NCBI RefSeq assembly: GCF_014268745.2
Contig: NZ_JABWRB020000007.1
Location: 62,001-126,000 of the forward strand
From: Pseudomonas zanjanensis
GTDB lineage: Bacteria; Pseudomonadota; Gammaproteobacteria; Pseudomonadales; Pseudomonadaceae
Direction of reading: 5' to 3'
Length of the DNA: 64,000 nucleotides
Shown: piece after piece, positions 6,958 to 16,117 of the stretch
Layout: each line of letters opens with the position of its first letter
Numbering within the stretch: the stretch's first letter is position 1
The notes under the pieces: generated by a model
Told to the model about the DNA's origin: nothing
Databases searched by the model: none
Seen by the model: the letters and a program-made list of their open reading frames with translations, nothing else
Made by a program: the position numbers and the translations under genes

Positions 6958-9218
6958 TTGAGGTTTTCGACGAGCAGCGCATCGACTCGCTGAAACCCTC
7001 TTGGAAGCTTGTTGCCCCGCCGACCGCGTTCACCCTTGTAATGCTCAAGATCGTCCGCCTTCAACGACAGCGTGCGCTTGCCTGCCTGTAGCACAAGCGT
7101 GGCGCCCTCCGGCAACACTGCAATATCCGTGACATATTCCTCACGGCTGGCGACCCGTTCGCCGGAAATACCAATAATCTTGTTGCCCTTGCCTTTACCC
7201 AACTGCGGCAGATCGCTGATCTTGAACACCAGCAAGCGGCCTTCGGTGGTGACCGACGCCAGCCAGTTGTTCTCCCGATCGGCCACCGGCCGTGGCGCAA
7301 TCACCTTGGCGTTGTTCGGCAGGCTCAACAAGGCCTTGCCCGCCTTGTTCTTGGCTTGCAGGTCCTCACCCTTGACCACGAAACCGTAACCCGCGTCCGA
7401 TGCGATTACGTAGAGCCCATCATCATCAGGCATCAGCACGCATTCAAAAGTTGCACCCGGTGGCGGTGTTAAACGACCGGTCAGCGGTTCGCCCTGGCCG
7501 CGAGCCGATGGCAGGGTATGGGCCGGCACCGAATAACTGCGTCCGGTGGAGTCGACGAACACCGCAAACTGGTTGGAGCGCCCGGCCGCCAAGGCCTTGA
7601 AGCCGTCCCCGGCCTTATAGGAAAGCCCCGTCGCGTCAATATCATGACCCTTGGCCGAACGCACCCAGCCTTTTTCCGACAGCACGACAGTCACTTTCTC
7701 GTTCGGCAACAGATCGTGTTCGCTCAGCGCCTTGGCTTCGGCACGCTCGACGATCGGCGAGCGACGGTCGTCGCCGTAAGTTTCGGCGTCCTTGAGCAGC
7801 TCGGTGCGCACCAGCTTCTTGAGCTTGGCTTCGCTGCCCAGCAAGGCTTGCAGCTTGGCCTGCTCCTTGAGCAACTCATCCTGCTCGGCCCGCAGCTTCA
7901 TCTCTTCCAACCGCGCCAACTGCCGCAGGCGGGTATCGAGGATGTAGTCGGCCTGGATTTCGCTCAGGGCGAAACGCTCGATCAGGCTGGCCTTGGGGTG
8001 CTCCTCGGTACGGATGATGTGGATCACTTCATCCAGGTTGAGGTAGGCGATCAGCAAGCCGTCCAACAGGTGCAGGCGGCGCTCGACCTTGTCCAGGCGA
8101 AATTGCAGGCGCCGGCGCACGGTCTTGACCCGGAACTCCAGCCACTCCACCAGCAAGGCCCGCAAGTTCTTCAACTGCGGCTTGCCATCCAGGCCGATGA
8201 TGTTGATGTTGACCCGGTAGCTGGACTCCAAGTCAGTGCTGGCGAACAGGTGCTGCATCAGCGCGTCGTGGTCGACCCGGCTGTTGACCGGGATGATCAC
8301 GATGCGGCACGGGTTTTCGTGGTCGGATTCGTCGCGCAAGTCAGCCACTTGCGGCGCTTTCGACGGTTTTGCCTGCATCATCGCGGCAATCTGTTCCAAG
8401 ACCTTGGCCCCGGACACCTGATGCGGCAGCGCCGTGACAATGATGTCGCCATCTTCGATGTGGTACACGGCGCGCATGCGCACCGAACCGCGACCGGTCT
8501 CGTAGATTTTCAGCAAGTCTGCGCGCGGGGTGATGATTTCGGCTTCGGTCGGATAATCCGGGCCCTGGATATGCTCGCAGAGCTGCTCCACCGTGGCTTT
8601 CGGTTCGTCCAGCAGACGCACGCACGCCGTGGCCACTTCCCGCAGGTTGTGGGGCGGCACGTCAGTGGCCATGCCCACGGCGATGCCGGTGGTGCCATTG
8701 AGGAGGATATTCGGCAAACGTGCTGGCAACACCAGGGGTTCGTCGAGGGTGCCGTCGAAGTTCGGCCCCCAGTCCGCGGTGCCCTGGCCCAGCTCGCTGA
8801 GCAGCACCTCGGAATAACGCGACAGCCGCGCCTCGGTGTAACGCATGGCCGCGAAGGACTTGGGATCGTCCGGCGCACCCCAGTTACCCTGGCCGTCCAC
8901 CAAGGTGTAGCGGTAGCTGAACGGCTGGGCCATCAGCACCATGGCTTCGTAGCAGGCCGAGTCGCCGTGGGGGTGGAACTTACCGAGCACGTCACCGACG
9001 GTACGCGCCGATTTCTTGTGCTTGGAATCCGCATCCAGCCCCAGTTCACTCATGGCGTAGATGATCCGCCGCTGGACCGGCTTCAAGCCGTCGCCGATGT
9101 GCGGCAAGGCGCGGTCCATGATCACGTACATGGAGTAATTGAGGTAGGCATTTTCGGTGAAGTCAGCCAGCGATCGGCGTTCTACGCCGTCTAAGCTGTC
9201 TGCAAGAATGTCGCTCAT
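6954..9218 (-). CDS. parC: DNA topoisomerase IV subunit A ParC
   Basis: 754 residues from ATG at 9218 (MSDILADSLDG; GAGG ribosome site), in preference to a longer form starting at 9281. ParC cuts and reseals DNA in the ParC2ParE2 enzyme that unlinks daughter chromosomes. The catalytic Tyr is Y127 in AAMRYTEARL. The quinolone-resistance region reads HPHGDSACYE with Ser87 and Glu91, the wild-type residues. The C-terminal third is the beta-pinwheel DNA-wrapping domain. It is followed 10 bases earlier on the strand by the protease gene and shares the parE gene's direction, so parE and parC are probably expressed together. Confidence 0.98.
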   Translation of the reverse strand: MSDILADSLDGVERRSLADFTENAYLNYSMYVIMDRALPHIGDGLKPVQRRIIYAMSELGLDADSKHKKSARTVGDVLGKFHPHGDSACYEAMVLMAQPFSYRYTLVDGQGNWGAPDDPKSFAAMRYTEARLSRYSEVLLSELGQGTADWGPNFDGTLDEPLVLPARLPNILLNGTTGIAVGMATDVPPHNLREVATACVRLLDEPKATVEQLCEHIQGPDYPTEAEIITPRADLLKIYETGRGSVRMRAVYHIEDGDIIVTALPHQVSGAKVLEQIAAMMQAKPSKAPQVADLRDESDHENPCRIVIIPVNSRVDHDALMQHLFASTDLESSYRVNINIIGLDGKPQLKNLRALLVEWLEFRVKTVRRRLQFRLDKVERRLHLLDGLLIAYLNLDEVIHIIRTEEHPKASLIERFALSEIQADYILDTRLRQLARLEEMKLRAEQDELLKEQAKLQALLGSEAKLKKLVRTELLKDAETYGDDRRSPIVERAEAKALSEHDLLPNEKVTVVLSEKGWVRSAKGHDIDATGLSYKAGDGFKALAAGRSNQFAVFVDSTGRSYSVPAHTLPSARGQGEPLTGRLTPPPGATFECVLMPDDDGLYVIASDAGYGFVVKGEDLQAKNKAGKALLSLPNNAKVIAPRPVADRENNWLASVTTEGRLLVFKISDLPQLGKGKGNKIIGISGERVASREEYVTDIAVLPEGATLVLQAGKRTLSLKADDLEHYKGERGRRGNKLPRGFQRVDALLVENLN

Positions 9219-9228
9219 GCGGGCCTCA

Positions 9229-9750
9229 TCAGTTCGTTGTCTGGCGCAGCAGCATGGTGCCGTCGCGCTGGGTAAATTCAAGTTTGTTCAGGGCGCTCAT
9301 GCCCAGCAGCACTTGCGTGCCGCCCAGGCCCGGCGCCACCAGGGCACGGACATCGCGCAGCACGATGTCACCCAATTGCAGCCGGTCGATGCGCGTGCGG
9401 TAGCCCTCGCTCACACCGTTGGCGGTGCTCAAGGTCACGCCGAAACCTTTTTCCAGCTTGAGGCGTTCGGCCAATTCCAACGGAATCGCCACGTCGGTGG
9501 CACCGGTGTCGAGCATGAAGTCCACCGGCTGGCCGTTGATCTGGCCGCTGGCGACGAAATGCCCCTGCCGGTTGCCGACCAGCTTCACCTCGATAAAACC
9601 TTCGCCTTTTAGCGAATGCACCTGGGCATTGGGGTTCAGTTCCCGCTGCTCCCACTGGGCAAAAAACCGTGTTGCCAGAAACAGCGCCGCGCACCAGGCC
9701 AGGATCATCAGCACCCGGCCGGCGCGCTTGCCCGGTGGTTGCTGGCTCAC
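9229..9750 (-). CDS. Retropepsin-like aspartic protease, TIGR02281 type
   Basis: 173 residues. A single N-terminal membrane segment (VLMILAWCAALFLATRFF) is followed by a domain with the aspartic protease motif FMLDTGATDVAIP near residue 80 and a second strand region GLGGTQVLLGMSAL. The single D-T-G site means it must act as a dimer, as in retropepsins. It is probably anchored in the inner membrane with the domain in the periplasm. The stop codon is 10 bases before parC and its start overlaps the stop of the upstream esterase gene, so it belongs to the parE-parC operon. The biological substrate is not known. Confidence 0.85.
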   Translation of the reverse strand: MSQQPPGKRAGRVLMILAWCAALFLATRFFAQWEQRELNPNAQVHSLKGEGFIEVKLVGNRQGHFVASGQINGQPVDFMLDTGATDVAIPLELAERLKLEKGFGVTLSTANGVSEGYRTRIDRLQLGDIVLRDVRALVAPGLGGTQVLLGMSALNKLEFTQRDGTMLLRQTTN

Positions 9751-10733
9751 GGCGAGGCGCTCCAGCCACCGTCAGGCGCGGCGAAGCGCCAGACAATCGG
9801 CCGCTGTTCGCCATCGGCCCGCTTACCGTCGTTGTTGTCCTGGCCGATCCAGGCTCCGTCGGCGTCCACCACCAGCGCTTCGGCCAGCCCATAAGGCTGG
9901 GGATAACGACGGCTATCCTGCAACGCCTCGGCGGCGAACGACCAGCAACGTTCCACCTGGGCGGTCTGCGGGTCACGCCGGCAGATCTGGTAGGCATTGC
10001 GCTCCAGGGTAAACAGCTTGCCATTGAACAATGACAGGTCGGCGAAATCCCGGGAAACCGCCTTGGCCTTAGGGAACTGCGCCGGCTGCATTTCCTGGCC
10101 CGCTTCGCTGAGCAAGACACAATTGCCGTCGCAGTCCCACACCGTTTGCTGGCGCTTGATCAACAGCAGGCCGCGACGCTCACGCTCGGCCGCCAACCAC
10201 AACTGGTCGCCGGCCGGGCTGACCGCAAGGCCTTCGAACAAGGCGTTGAAGTGCAGCAACATGCCACTGCCCCGCGCCTGCCGGATCATCGTCGGGGCAA
10301 TTTTCAGCCAGGATGCGGCCCCCGTCGGCGGTATGTACAGCACGGCGGCATGAGACTCGCTGACCACATAACGATTGCCGGCGCTGTCACAGCTGATGCC
10401 TTCGAAATCCAGCTCGCCACCGCGCAGGAACGACGCCGCCCAGGTTCGCGATCTCAAGCCCCAGGGCAAACCGCTGTCCGGCACCTCCGGCACCTCGATT
10501 CCAACCGCCTCGGCCTGCCAGACCGGCGCCTCGGAGGGCATGAGGCGATAGATCCGGTCATCATCGCGATCGGACACGGTCCACATCTCGCCGCCGCACA
10601 GCGCCAGCCCGGACAGGTTGCCACCGCGCATGCCGTCGACGGCATGCTCGGACAGCAGCTTCAATTCCGGCGCCGGCCCTGCGACCACCATCCCCGCCCA
10701 CAGCCACAACGCCAGGGCGAAACCGTTGCGCAT
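9747..10733 (-). CDS. Esterase-like activity of phytase family protein
   Basis: 328 residues with a signal peptide (FALALWLWAGMVVAGPA) and a repeated beta-strand pattern with motifs such as LSGLALCGGEMWTVSDRDDD, FEGISCD and LFNGKLFTLERNAYQ, typical of the phytase-like esterase domain predicted as a beta-propeller. It is exported to the periplasm or beyond. Its ATG overlaps the parE stop (TGATG), and it overlaps the protease gene by 4 bases, giving a compact parE-esterase-protease-parC operon. Substrate unknown; the family name rests on domain similarity, not on activity shown here. Confidence 0.8.
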   Translation of the reverse strand: MRNGFALALWLWAGMVVAGPAPELKLLSEHAVDGMRGGNLSGLALCGGEMWTVSDRDDDRIYRLMPSEAPVWQAEAVGIEVPEVPDSGLPWGLRSRTWAASFLRGGELDFEGISCDSAGNRYVVSESHAAVLYIPPTGAASWLKIAPTMIRQARGSGMLLHFNALFEGLAVSPAGDQLWLAAERERRGLLLIKRQQTVWDCDGNCVLLSEAGQEMQPAQFPKAKAVSRDFADLSLFNGKLFTLERNAYQICRRDPQTAQVERCWSFAAEALQDSRRYPQPYGLAEALVVDADGAWIGQDNNDGKRADGEQRPIVWRFAAPDGGWSASP

Positions 10734-12637
10734 CAGGCCAGCACCTCGGCCAGGTCCCCTTTGGATTCAAGCCAGGACTTGCGGTCGCCGGCGCGTTTCT
10801 TGGCCAGCAACATGTCCATCATTTCCGAAGTCGCTTCAAAATCATCCAAGGTCAACTGCACCAGGCGGCGGGTATTTGGATCCATGGTGGTTTCGCGCAA
10901 CTGCGGCGGGTTCATCTCACCCAGGCCCTTGAATCGGGTGACCTGCGGCTTGCCCCGTTTCTTCTCGGCCACCAGGCGGTCAAGGATGCCGTCGCGCTCG
11001 GCCTCGTCCAGGGCGTAGTAGATTTCCTTGCCCAGGTCGATGCGGTACAGCGGCGGCATCGCCACGTAGACGTGGCCGGCGTCCACCAGTGGGCGGAAAT
11101 GCTGGACGAACAAGGCACAGAGCAGCGTGGCAATGTGCAGGCCGTCGGAGTCGGCGTCGGCGAGGATGCAGATCTTGCCGTAGCGCAGCTGGCTCATGTC
11201 CTCGGCGCCCGGATCGACGCCAATGGCCACGGCGATGTTATGCACTTCCTGGCTGGCCAGCACTTCACTGCCGTCCACTTCCCAGGTATTGAGGATCTTG
11301 CCCCGCAGCGGCAGGATAGCCTGGAACTCTTTATCCCGCGCCTGCTTGGCCGAGCCGCCGGCGGAGTCACCTTCCACCAGGAACAGCTCGGAACGCATCG
11401 GGTCCTGCCCGGCGCAATCGGCAAGCTTGCCCGGCAAGGCCGGCCCTTGGGTGATGCGCTTGCGCTCGACTTTCTTGCTCGCTTTCAGACGACGACCGGC
11501 GTTGTTGATCGCCAGCTCCGCCAGGGCCAGGCCGGTTTCCGGGTTGGCGTTGAGCCACAGGCTGAACGCGTCCTTGACCACGCCGGAAACAAACGCCGCC
11601 GCCTCGCGAGACGACAGGCGCTCTTTGGTCTGGCCGGAGAATTGCGGTTCCTGCATCTTCATCGACAAGACGAAGGCAATGCGCTCCCAGACGTCTTCCG
11701 GCGCCAGCTTCACGCCGCGAGGCAGCAGGTTGCGGAACTCGCAGAACTCACGCATGGCGTCGAGCAGTCCCTGGCGCAAGCCGTTGACGTGGGTACCGCC
11801 CTGAGCCGTGGGGATCAGGTTGACGTAGCTTTCCTGGACGCTTTCGCCGCCTTCGGGCAGCCACAACAGCGCCCAGTCCACGGCTTCCTTGTTACCGGCC
11901 AGGCTGCCACAGAACGGCTCGTCGGGCAGGCGTTCGAAACCGCTGACCGCATCTACCAGATAAGAGCGCAGGCCGTCTTCGTAATGCCATTCGACTTTTT
12001 CGCCGGTGGCCTTGTCCTCGAAACTGACCAGCAGCCCCGGGCACAACACGGCCTTGGCCTTGAGCACGTGCTTGAGGCGGCTGACGGAAAACTTCGGCGA
12101 ATCGAAATACTTCGGATCCGGGGCGAAATACACGCTGGTCCCGGTGTTGCGCTTGCCGACGGTGCCGACCACTTCCAGCTCGGTGGCCTTGTAGCCGTCG
12201 GCGAACGTCATCTGGTATTCATTGCCGTCACGCTTGACCCGCACCCGCACCTGGGTCGACAAGGCGTTGACCACGGAAATACCCACCCCGTGCAGACCGC
12301 CGGAGAACTGGTAGTTCTTGTTGGAAAACTTGCCGCCGGCGTGGAGCTTGGTGAGGATCAGCTCGACGCCCGACACACCTTCTTCAGGGTGAATGTCCAC
12401 CGGCATGCCGCGGCCGTCATCGCTGACTTCCAGCGAGTGATCGGCGTGCAGGATGACCTGCACCGACTTCGCATGCCCGGCCAAGGCTTCGTCGACACTG
12501 TTGTCGATGACTTCCTGGGCGAGGTGGTTCGGCCGACTGGTGTCGGTGTACATGCCGGGGCGCTTGCGCACCGGGTCGAGGCCCGAGAGGACTTCGATGG
12601 CGTCTGCGTTATAAGAGCTAGCGCTGGGAGTGGCCAT
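10733..12637 (-). CDS. parE: DNA topoisomerase IV subunit B ParE
   Basis: 634 residues. The ATPase subunit of topoisomerase IV. The GHKL ATP-binding domain has EVIDNSVDEALAG near residue 42, SDDGRGMPV, and GGLHGVGISVVNALS. The TOPRIM domain carries LFLVEGDSAGGSAKQA and the metal-binding DADSDGLH. The length matches ParE (shorter than GyrB), and pairing with parC settles the identity. It is the first gene of the operon with the esterase, protease and parC genes. Confidence 0.98.
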   Translation of the reverse strand: MATPSASSYNADAIEVLSGLDPVRKRPGMYTDTSRPNHLAQEVIDNSVDEALAGHAKSVQVILHADHSLEVSDDGRGMPVDIHPEEGVSGVELILTKLHAGGKFSNKNYQFSGGLHGVGISVVNALSTQVRVRVKRDGNEYQMTFADGYKATELEVVGTVGKRNTGTSVYFAPDPKYFDSPKFSVSRLKHVLKAKAVLCPGLLVSFEDKATGEKVEWHYEDGLRSYLVDAVSGFERLPDEPFCGSLAGNKEAVDWALLWLPEGGESVQESYVNLIPTAQGGTHVNGLRQGLLDAMREFCEFRNLLPRGVKLAPEDVWERIAFVLSMKMQEPQFSGQTKERLSSREAAAFVSGVVKDAFSLWLNANPETGLALAELAINNAGRRLKASKKVERKRITQGPALPGKLADCAGQDPMRSELFLVEGDSAGGSAKQARDKEFQAILPLRGKILNTWEVDGSEVLASQEVHNIAVAIGVDPGAEDMSQLRYGKICILADADSDGLHIATLLCALFVQHFRPLVDAGHVYVAMPPLYRIDLGKEIYYALDEAERDGILDRLVAEKKRGKPQVTRFKGLGEMNPPQLRETTMDPNTRRLVQLTLDDFEATSEMMDMLLAKKRAGDRKSWLESKGDLAEVLA

Positions 12638-12678
12638 GGGGTCTCGTCGTCAGTGTTCAATGAAAAAGGGGCGATGGC

Positions 12679-13287
12679 TCACAGCGACGTGAAGTCGATC
12701 GCCTGGTACAAATCAGCGCCAATGCCGGCAAAACTCAACAATGCCGGTAACTGCTGGGCAAATCCTTGGAAACTGTGGTCGCCGCCGGCCTGGATGCGCA
12801 AGGCACAGGCGCGGTAATACTGCTGGGCGTGGCGATAATCCAGCGTTTCGTCACCGGTTTGCAACCATACCTGATACCGCTGCGGATCCCAGGGCGCCGG
12901 CACTTCCAGCTCGGCCAGGGCCGTCACGTGGTCGTGGGTCAATTCCCAGGTTTCGTCGGTGTATAAATTCTTCTGCGTACCCAGGTACCCGTCGAACATC
13001 CGATGCGGGCTCACGGCAGGATTGACCAACAGGGCCTTGAGCCCGTGGCGCTCGGCCAAGTGAGTCGCATAGTAGCCGCCGAGCGAGCTGCCGACCAGCA
13101 GCGGCCGCCCCAGTTCTGTAATCGCCTGTTCCAGCTGACCGATGGCCTGGCGGGGGTGGTGATGCAGGGCCGGCACCTGTAGCTGGTCGCTGAGGCCAAG
13201 GCGTGCCATCACTTCGACCAGTTGGCAGGCTTTGGTCGATGCTGGGGCGCTGTTGAAGCCATGGATATAAAGGATCGAACCCGACAT
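12679..13287 (-). CDS. YqiA/YcfP family alpha/beta-fold esterase
   Basis: 202 residues. Small alpha/beta hydrolase without a signal peptide: N-terminal ILYIHGFNSAP, nucleophile elbow VGSSLGGYYATHLAE (Ser near residue 68), acidic residue in TGDETLDY, and catalytic His in GGDHSFQGF. E. coli yqiA also lies between cpdA and parE, and the same neighbours are seen here, which supports the assignment. It lies 41 bases upstream of parE on the same strand and may head that operon. Natural substrate unknown. Confidence 0.88.
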   Translation of the reverse strand: MSGSILYIHGFNSAPASTKACQLVEVMARLGLSDQLQVPALHHHPRQAIGQLEQAITELGRPLLVGSSLGGYYATHLAERHGLKALLVNPAVSPHRMFDGYLGTQKNLYTDETWELTHDHVTALAELEVPAPWDPQRYQVWLQTGDETLDYRHAQQYYRACALRIQAGGDHSFQGFAQQLPALLSFAGIGADLYQAIDFTSL

Positions 13288-13397
13288 TGCCGACTCCCTG
13301 GGTGCTGGGCAAAGGCCGGAGTTTACAGGGAGATTGCGGGGATTGGGGGGGATTTGACCGTGTTGTTGCCCTCTATGAACCGTCGATCACAGCGCCT

Positions 13398-13491
13398 GTG
13401 GGAGCAAAGCTTGCTCGCGAGGCGGCCTTGTAGCCAACCTGTTTCTCCCGGTTGTACTTCGATCAAACTGTGGGAGCGAGCCTGCTCGCGA
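13398..13491. repeat. Two directly oriented REP elements
   Basis: REP copies at 13398-13420 (a variant with AAAGCTT in the middle) and 13470-13491, both reading GTGGGAGC on the plus strand. They sit left of the long inverted repeat. Confidence 0.8.
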
Positions 13492-13532
13492 TGGCGGCCT
13501 GACAGCCGGGCAGGATTTTGTTGACCGGGTAT

Positions 13533-13784
13533 ATATCCATTTCTGCGGTAACGGCCACTTAGGGTTCCGCCCTGACGGCGGCTCACTTTTGAAAAGCGCA
13601 AAAGTAAGCAAAACGCTCCTGCCCCACCACTCGGTGCCTCGCTAGGGCTCGGCATGCCCTCACTCCGGCATTGCTCCGTGGGCCGCCGCGAAGGGCCATC
13701 CATGGCCCAGCGCGGCTAACCCGGCATCCATGCCGAGGTGCCCACTGCGCAATGCCTGCGTTCGGCCAGCGTGGTTAACGGGGC
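13533..13784 (+). repeat. Long inverted repeat, left arm
   Basis: About 252 bases running from ATATCCATTTCTGCGG to GTGGTTAACGGGGC. Its reverse complement recurs at 14498-14694 at high identity, apart from a 56-base segment (13569-13624) missing there. It is GC-rich and contains short internal palindromes (for example GGCCATCCATGGCC). It looks like a member of a dispersed intergenic repeat family; I cannot assign a published name. Confidence 0.85.
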
Positions 13785-13854
13785 ACCGAGATCAACGTCC
13801 ACCACGAGGCGGCCTTAGAGCCGACCTGGTTCTTGGTGAGACCGCGTTTCCCCT

Positions 13855-14413
13855 GTGGGAGCGGGCTTGCTCGCGAATGCGTCGGGTCAGCCAACATCAA
13901 TCTTGATAGCACACCATTTTCGCGAGCAAGCCCGCTCCCACAGAGGATTTATAGTGAATGCGATACCTGAGAACAACTCCGAAAAAATGTGGGAGCGAGC
14001 CTGCTCGCGATGGCGGTGAACCAGCTTGCATCAGCGTTGGATGTGCCGCCGTCTTCGCGAGCAAGCCCGCTCCCACACAGGTTTTGGGTCGTTTATAAGA
14101 TCAGTGTCCACCGCCGATCCCTGTGGGAGCCGAGCTTGCTCGCGATGGCGGTGGGGCTGCTTGCATCAGTATTGGATGTGCCGCCTTCGCGAGCAGGCTC
14201 GCTCCCACATTGGGTCAGTGGTGACCTATGGATTTGCGACCACCGCCGATCCCTGTGGGAGCGGGCTTGCTCGCGAAAGCGGTGGGCCAGCTTGCATCAG
14301 TATTGGATGTTCCGCCGTCTTCGCGAGCAAGCCCGCTCCCACAATCGGATCGGGGTATGACCGGAGAATCAGGTCGGCTGTCAGGCCGCCTCGCGAGCAA
14401 GCTTTGCTCCCAC
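13855..14413. repeat. Alternating REP array, about nine to ten elements
   Basis: REP elements at about 13855, 13919, 13989, 14054, 14123, 14185, 14255, 14320 and 14391 alternate in orientation at roughly 65-70 base steps. Spacers share CCACCGCCGATCC and CTTGCATCAGTATTGGATGT phrases, showing growth by tandem duplication of a REP-pair unit. Confidence 0.88.
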
Positions 14414-14497
14414 AGATCTCCCACAGTTCTGACGGGTGTACGACTAGGAGAGCCAGGTCGGCTATAAGGCCGCCTCGGCTTGGCTTTTGATCTTGGG

Positions 14498-14694
14498 GCC
14501 CCGTTAACCACGCTGGCCGAACGCAGGTATTGCGCAGTGGGCATCCAGGCATGGATGCCGGAATAGCCGCGCTGGGCCATGGATGGCCCTTCGCGGCGGG
14601 CCCACGGAGCAATGCCTTCGTTCGGGCATGCCGAGCCCTAGCGAGGCACCGAGTGGTGGGAACCCTAAGCAGCCGTTACCGCAGAAATGGATAT
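14498..14694 (-). repeat. Long inverted repeat, right arm (56-base deletion)
   Basis: Reverse complement of the arm at 13533-13784, running from GCCCCGTTAACCACGC to the end of ATGGATAT. The internal segment with CTTTTGAAAAGCGCAAAAG is missing, so this copy is a deletion derivative. A further REP (14709-14732) follows. Confidence 0.85.
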
Positions 14695-14749
14695 GTACTC
14701 AATCAAGCCTTCGCGAGCAGGCTCGCTCCCACAATAAACAGGATCGAAC

Positions 14750-15565
14750 TCAGTACCCGTTGGAGCCATAGTCCGGGGTAAACGCAAACCCAACCACCCG
14801 CTCAACCCCCGTCTCCAACCGCCCATCCGGCAAAAGCCGCAACCACCGATACCCAGGCGCCTGCGAGCCCACCGCAAAATCCTCACTCCCCGGCTCAAAC
14901 TGAATACAAGTCGAAGGCGAAGCCAACAAACGAACCCCCTCGCGCACCCGGTCTATCTCCTGATGCACATGGCCCCACAACACCGCCCGCACTTGGGGAA
15001 ACCGATCCAACACCGCAAACAGCGCCTCCGGATTACGCAACCCGATCGGCTCCATCCACACACACCCAATCGAAACAGGGTGATGATGCAGACACACCAG
15101 ATGATGCCGCTCCGGCGCCTCGCTCAAGGCATTGGCCAACAGAATCAACTGCTCCTCAGCCAAAAACCCCGGCACCGAACCCGGCACGGCCGAATCGAGC
15201 ATCGTCACCCGCCAATTGCCAATGTCCACCACCGGATCGAGCAACGCACTCTTGACCGCCGCCTCAAGCATCACCTGCGGCTCATCATGGTTGCCGGGAA
15301 TCCACCGCGCCGGCGCGTCGATTCGTGCAGTCAGTTGCCGAAACGCCTCATAGGATTGCAGCGTGCCGTCCTGGGACAAATCCCCGGTAGCGAGCATCAG
15401 GTCAATGTTCGGCTGCTGCTTGAGCACCAAATCAATGACTGCCCGCAAACTGTCACGGGTATTCATGCCCAGCAACGAGGCATCGGCCTCGGCGAACAAA
15501 TGGCTGTCGGACAGTTGGACCAACAACGCCGCATCGGCCGTGGTCAAGCTGGATACGCTCGGCAA
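14750..15565 (-). CDS. cpdA: 3',5'-cyclic-AMP phosphodiesterase CpdA
   Basis: 271 residues if translation starts at TTG 15565, which has GGGAGAAAG 8 bases upstream; the frame opens 7 codons earlier at another TTG (15586), just after a stop. No ATG is available. Metallophosphoesterase motifs in order: QLSDSHLF (D-x-H), ATGDLSQDG (G-D), IPGNHDEPQ (G-N-H-D) and GHVHQEID (G-H-x-H). CpdA hydrolyses cAMP to AMP and thereby limits Vfr/CRP-type signalling. It lies in the conserved parE-yqiA-cpdA-nudF neighbourhood. Confidence 0.92.
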   Translation of the reverse strand: MPSVSSLTTADAALLVQLSDSHLFAEADASLLGMNTRDSLRAVIDLVLKQQPNIDLMLATGDLSQDGTLQSYEAFRQLTARIDAPARWIPGNHDEPQVMLEAAVKSALLDPVVDIGNWRVTMLDSAVPGSVPGFLAEEQLILLANALSEAPERHHLVCLHHHPVSIGCVWMEPIGLRNPEALFAVLDRFPQVRAVLWGHVHQEIDRVREGVRLLASPSTCIQFEPGSEDFAVGSQAPGYRWLRLLPDGRLETGVERVVGFAFTPDYGSNGY

Positions 15566-15664
15566 ATCGCTTTCTCCCAGGCGCAATCACGCCGTTGCAT
15601 GAAGCGGCAATTATGCTGGGGGACGATCGAAAGGGGAAACCCGCGAACCGGAACCGGTTCACAA

Positions 15665-16117
15665 CTACCGAACGACTTCGAACTCGTGGCCCAGCGCCAG
15701 GCAATGACTCAGCCATTCGCCCAGGAACAGGTTCAACTGGGCTTTTTCATCGGGCTGGTGCATTGACGCATTGGGATAAGGATAGATGCCACGAAAGCGT
15801 CGTGCATGTTCGGCGCTGACGACTTCGGCCATGCGTGCGTCGTGATAGACCTGCACTTCCAGTTGCGGCACCGGCAGCCAGGGCAGGCTGTGCTCCTGGC
15901 GCACTTGCAAGGTGGTGGTGTAGGGACAGGCCTGCAGCACTTCCAGGGCCAACACGCCAAGCATCTGGTCGCCGTGGGTCACGGCGATGCGGCGTGGCAG
16001 CGGATCGTTGCGCATGTCTGGCAACAAGCGCATCAGGCGGGCGTAGTTGGCCTCGCAGGCGGCCTGCAATCCCACCAGATCGACGCGATAGCGGTCGCGC
16101 AGCTTGTTCAGGACCAT
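15665..16117 (-). CDS. DUF1249 (YqiB) family protein
   Basis: 150 residues, no signal peptide or membrane segment. It contains the family features LPDMRNDPLPRRIAV near the N-terminus, VLQACPYTTTLQVRQE, and VYHDARMAEVVSAEHAR. The gene lies between nudF and cpdA, the same order as yqiB in E. coli, and overlaps the nudF end by 10 bases, so the two are translationally coupled. Function unknown; a tie to ADP-ribose or cAMP metabolism is only a guess from neighbours. Confidence 0.85.
   Translation of the reverse strand: MVLNKLRDRYRVDLVGLQAACEANYARLMRLLPDMRNDPLPRRIAVTHGDQMLGVLALEVLQACPYTTTLQVRQEHSLPWLPVPQLEVQVYHDARMAEVVSAEHARRFRGIYPYPNASMHQPDEKAQLNLFLGEWLSHCLALGHEFEVVR

Larger units (their letters stand above)
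13288..14749. other. Gene-free block: REP array bracketed by a long inverted repeat
   Basis: No credible gene. The block contains about 14 REP elements of the GTGGGAGCGGGCTTGC family plus two arms of a larger inverted repeat (13533-13784 and 14498-14694). Reading frames across it (for example the minus-strand frames near 13323-13703) are translations of repeat DNA and are not annotated. Confidence 0.85.

Noticed and set aside
7518..9194. 558-residue antisense frame over parC
   Set aside because: No protein motif; parC is certain on the other strand.
13323..14612. Several 60-150 residue frames in the gap between the YqiA-like gene and cpdA
   Set aside because: They translate REP and inverted-repeat DNA (phrases such as REQARSH and GSLLP recur); such frames are common false genes in Pseudomonas annotations.
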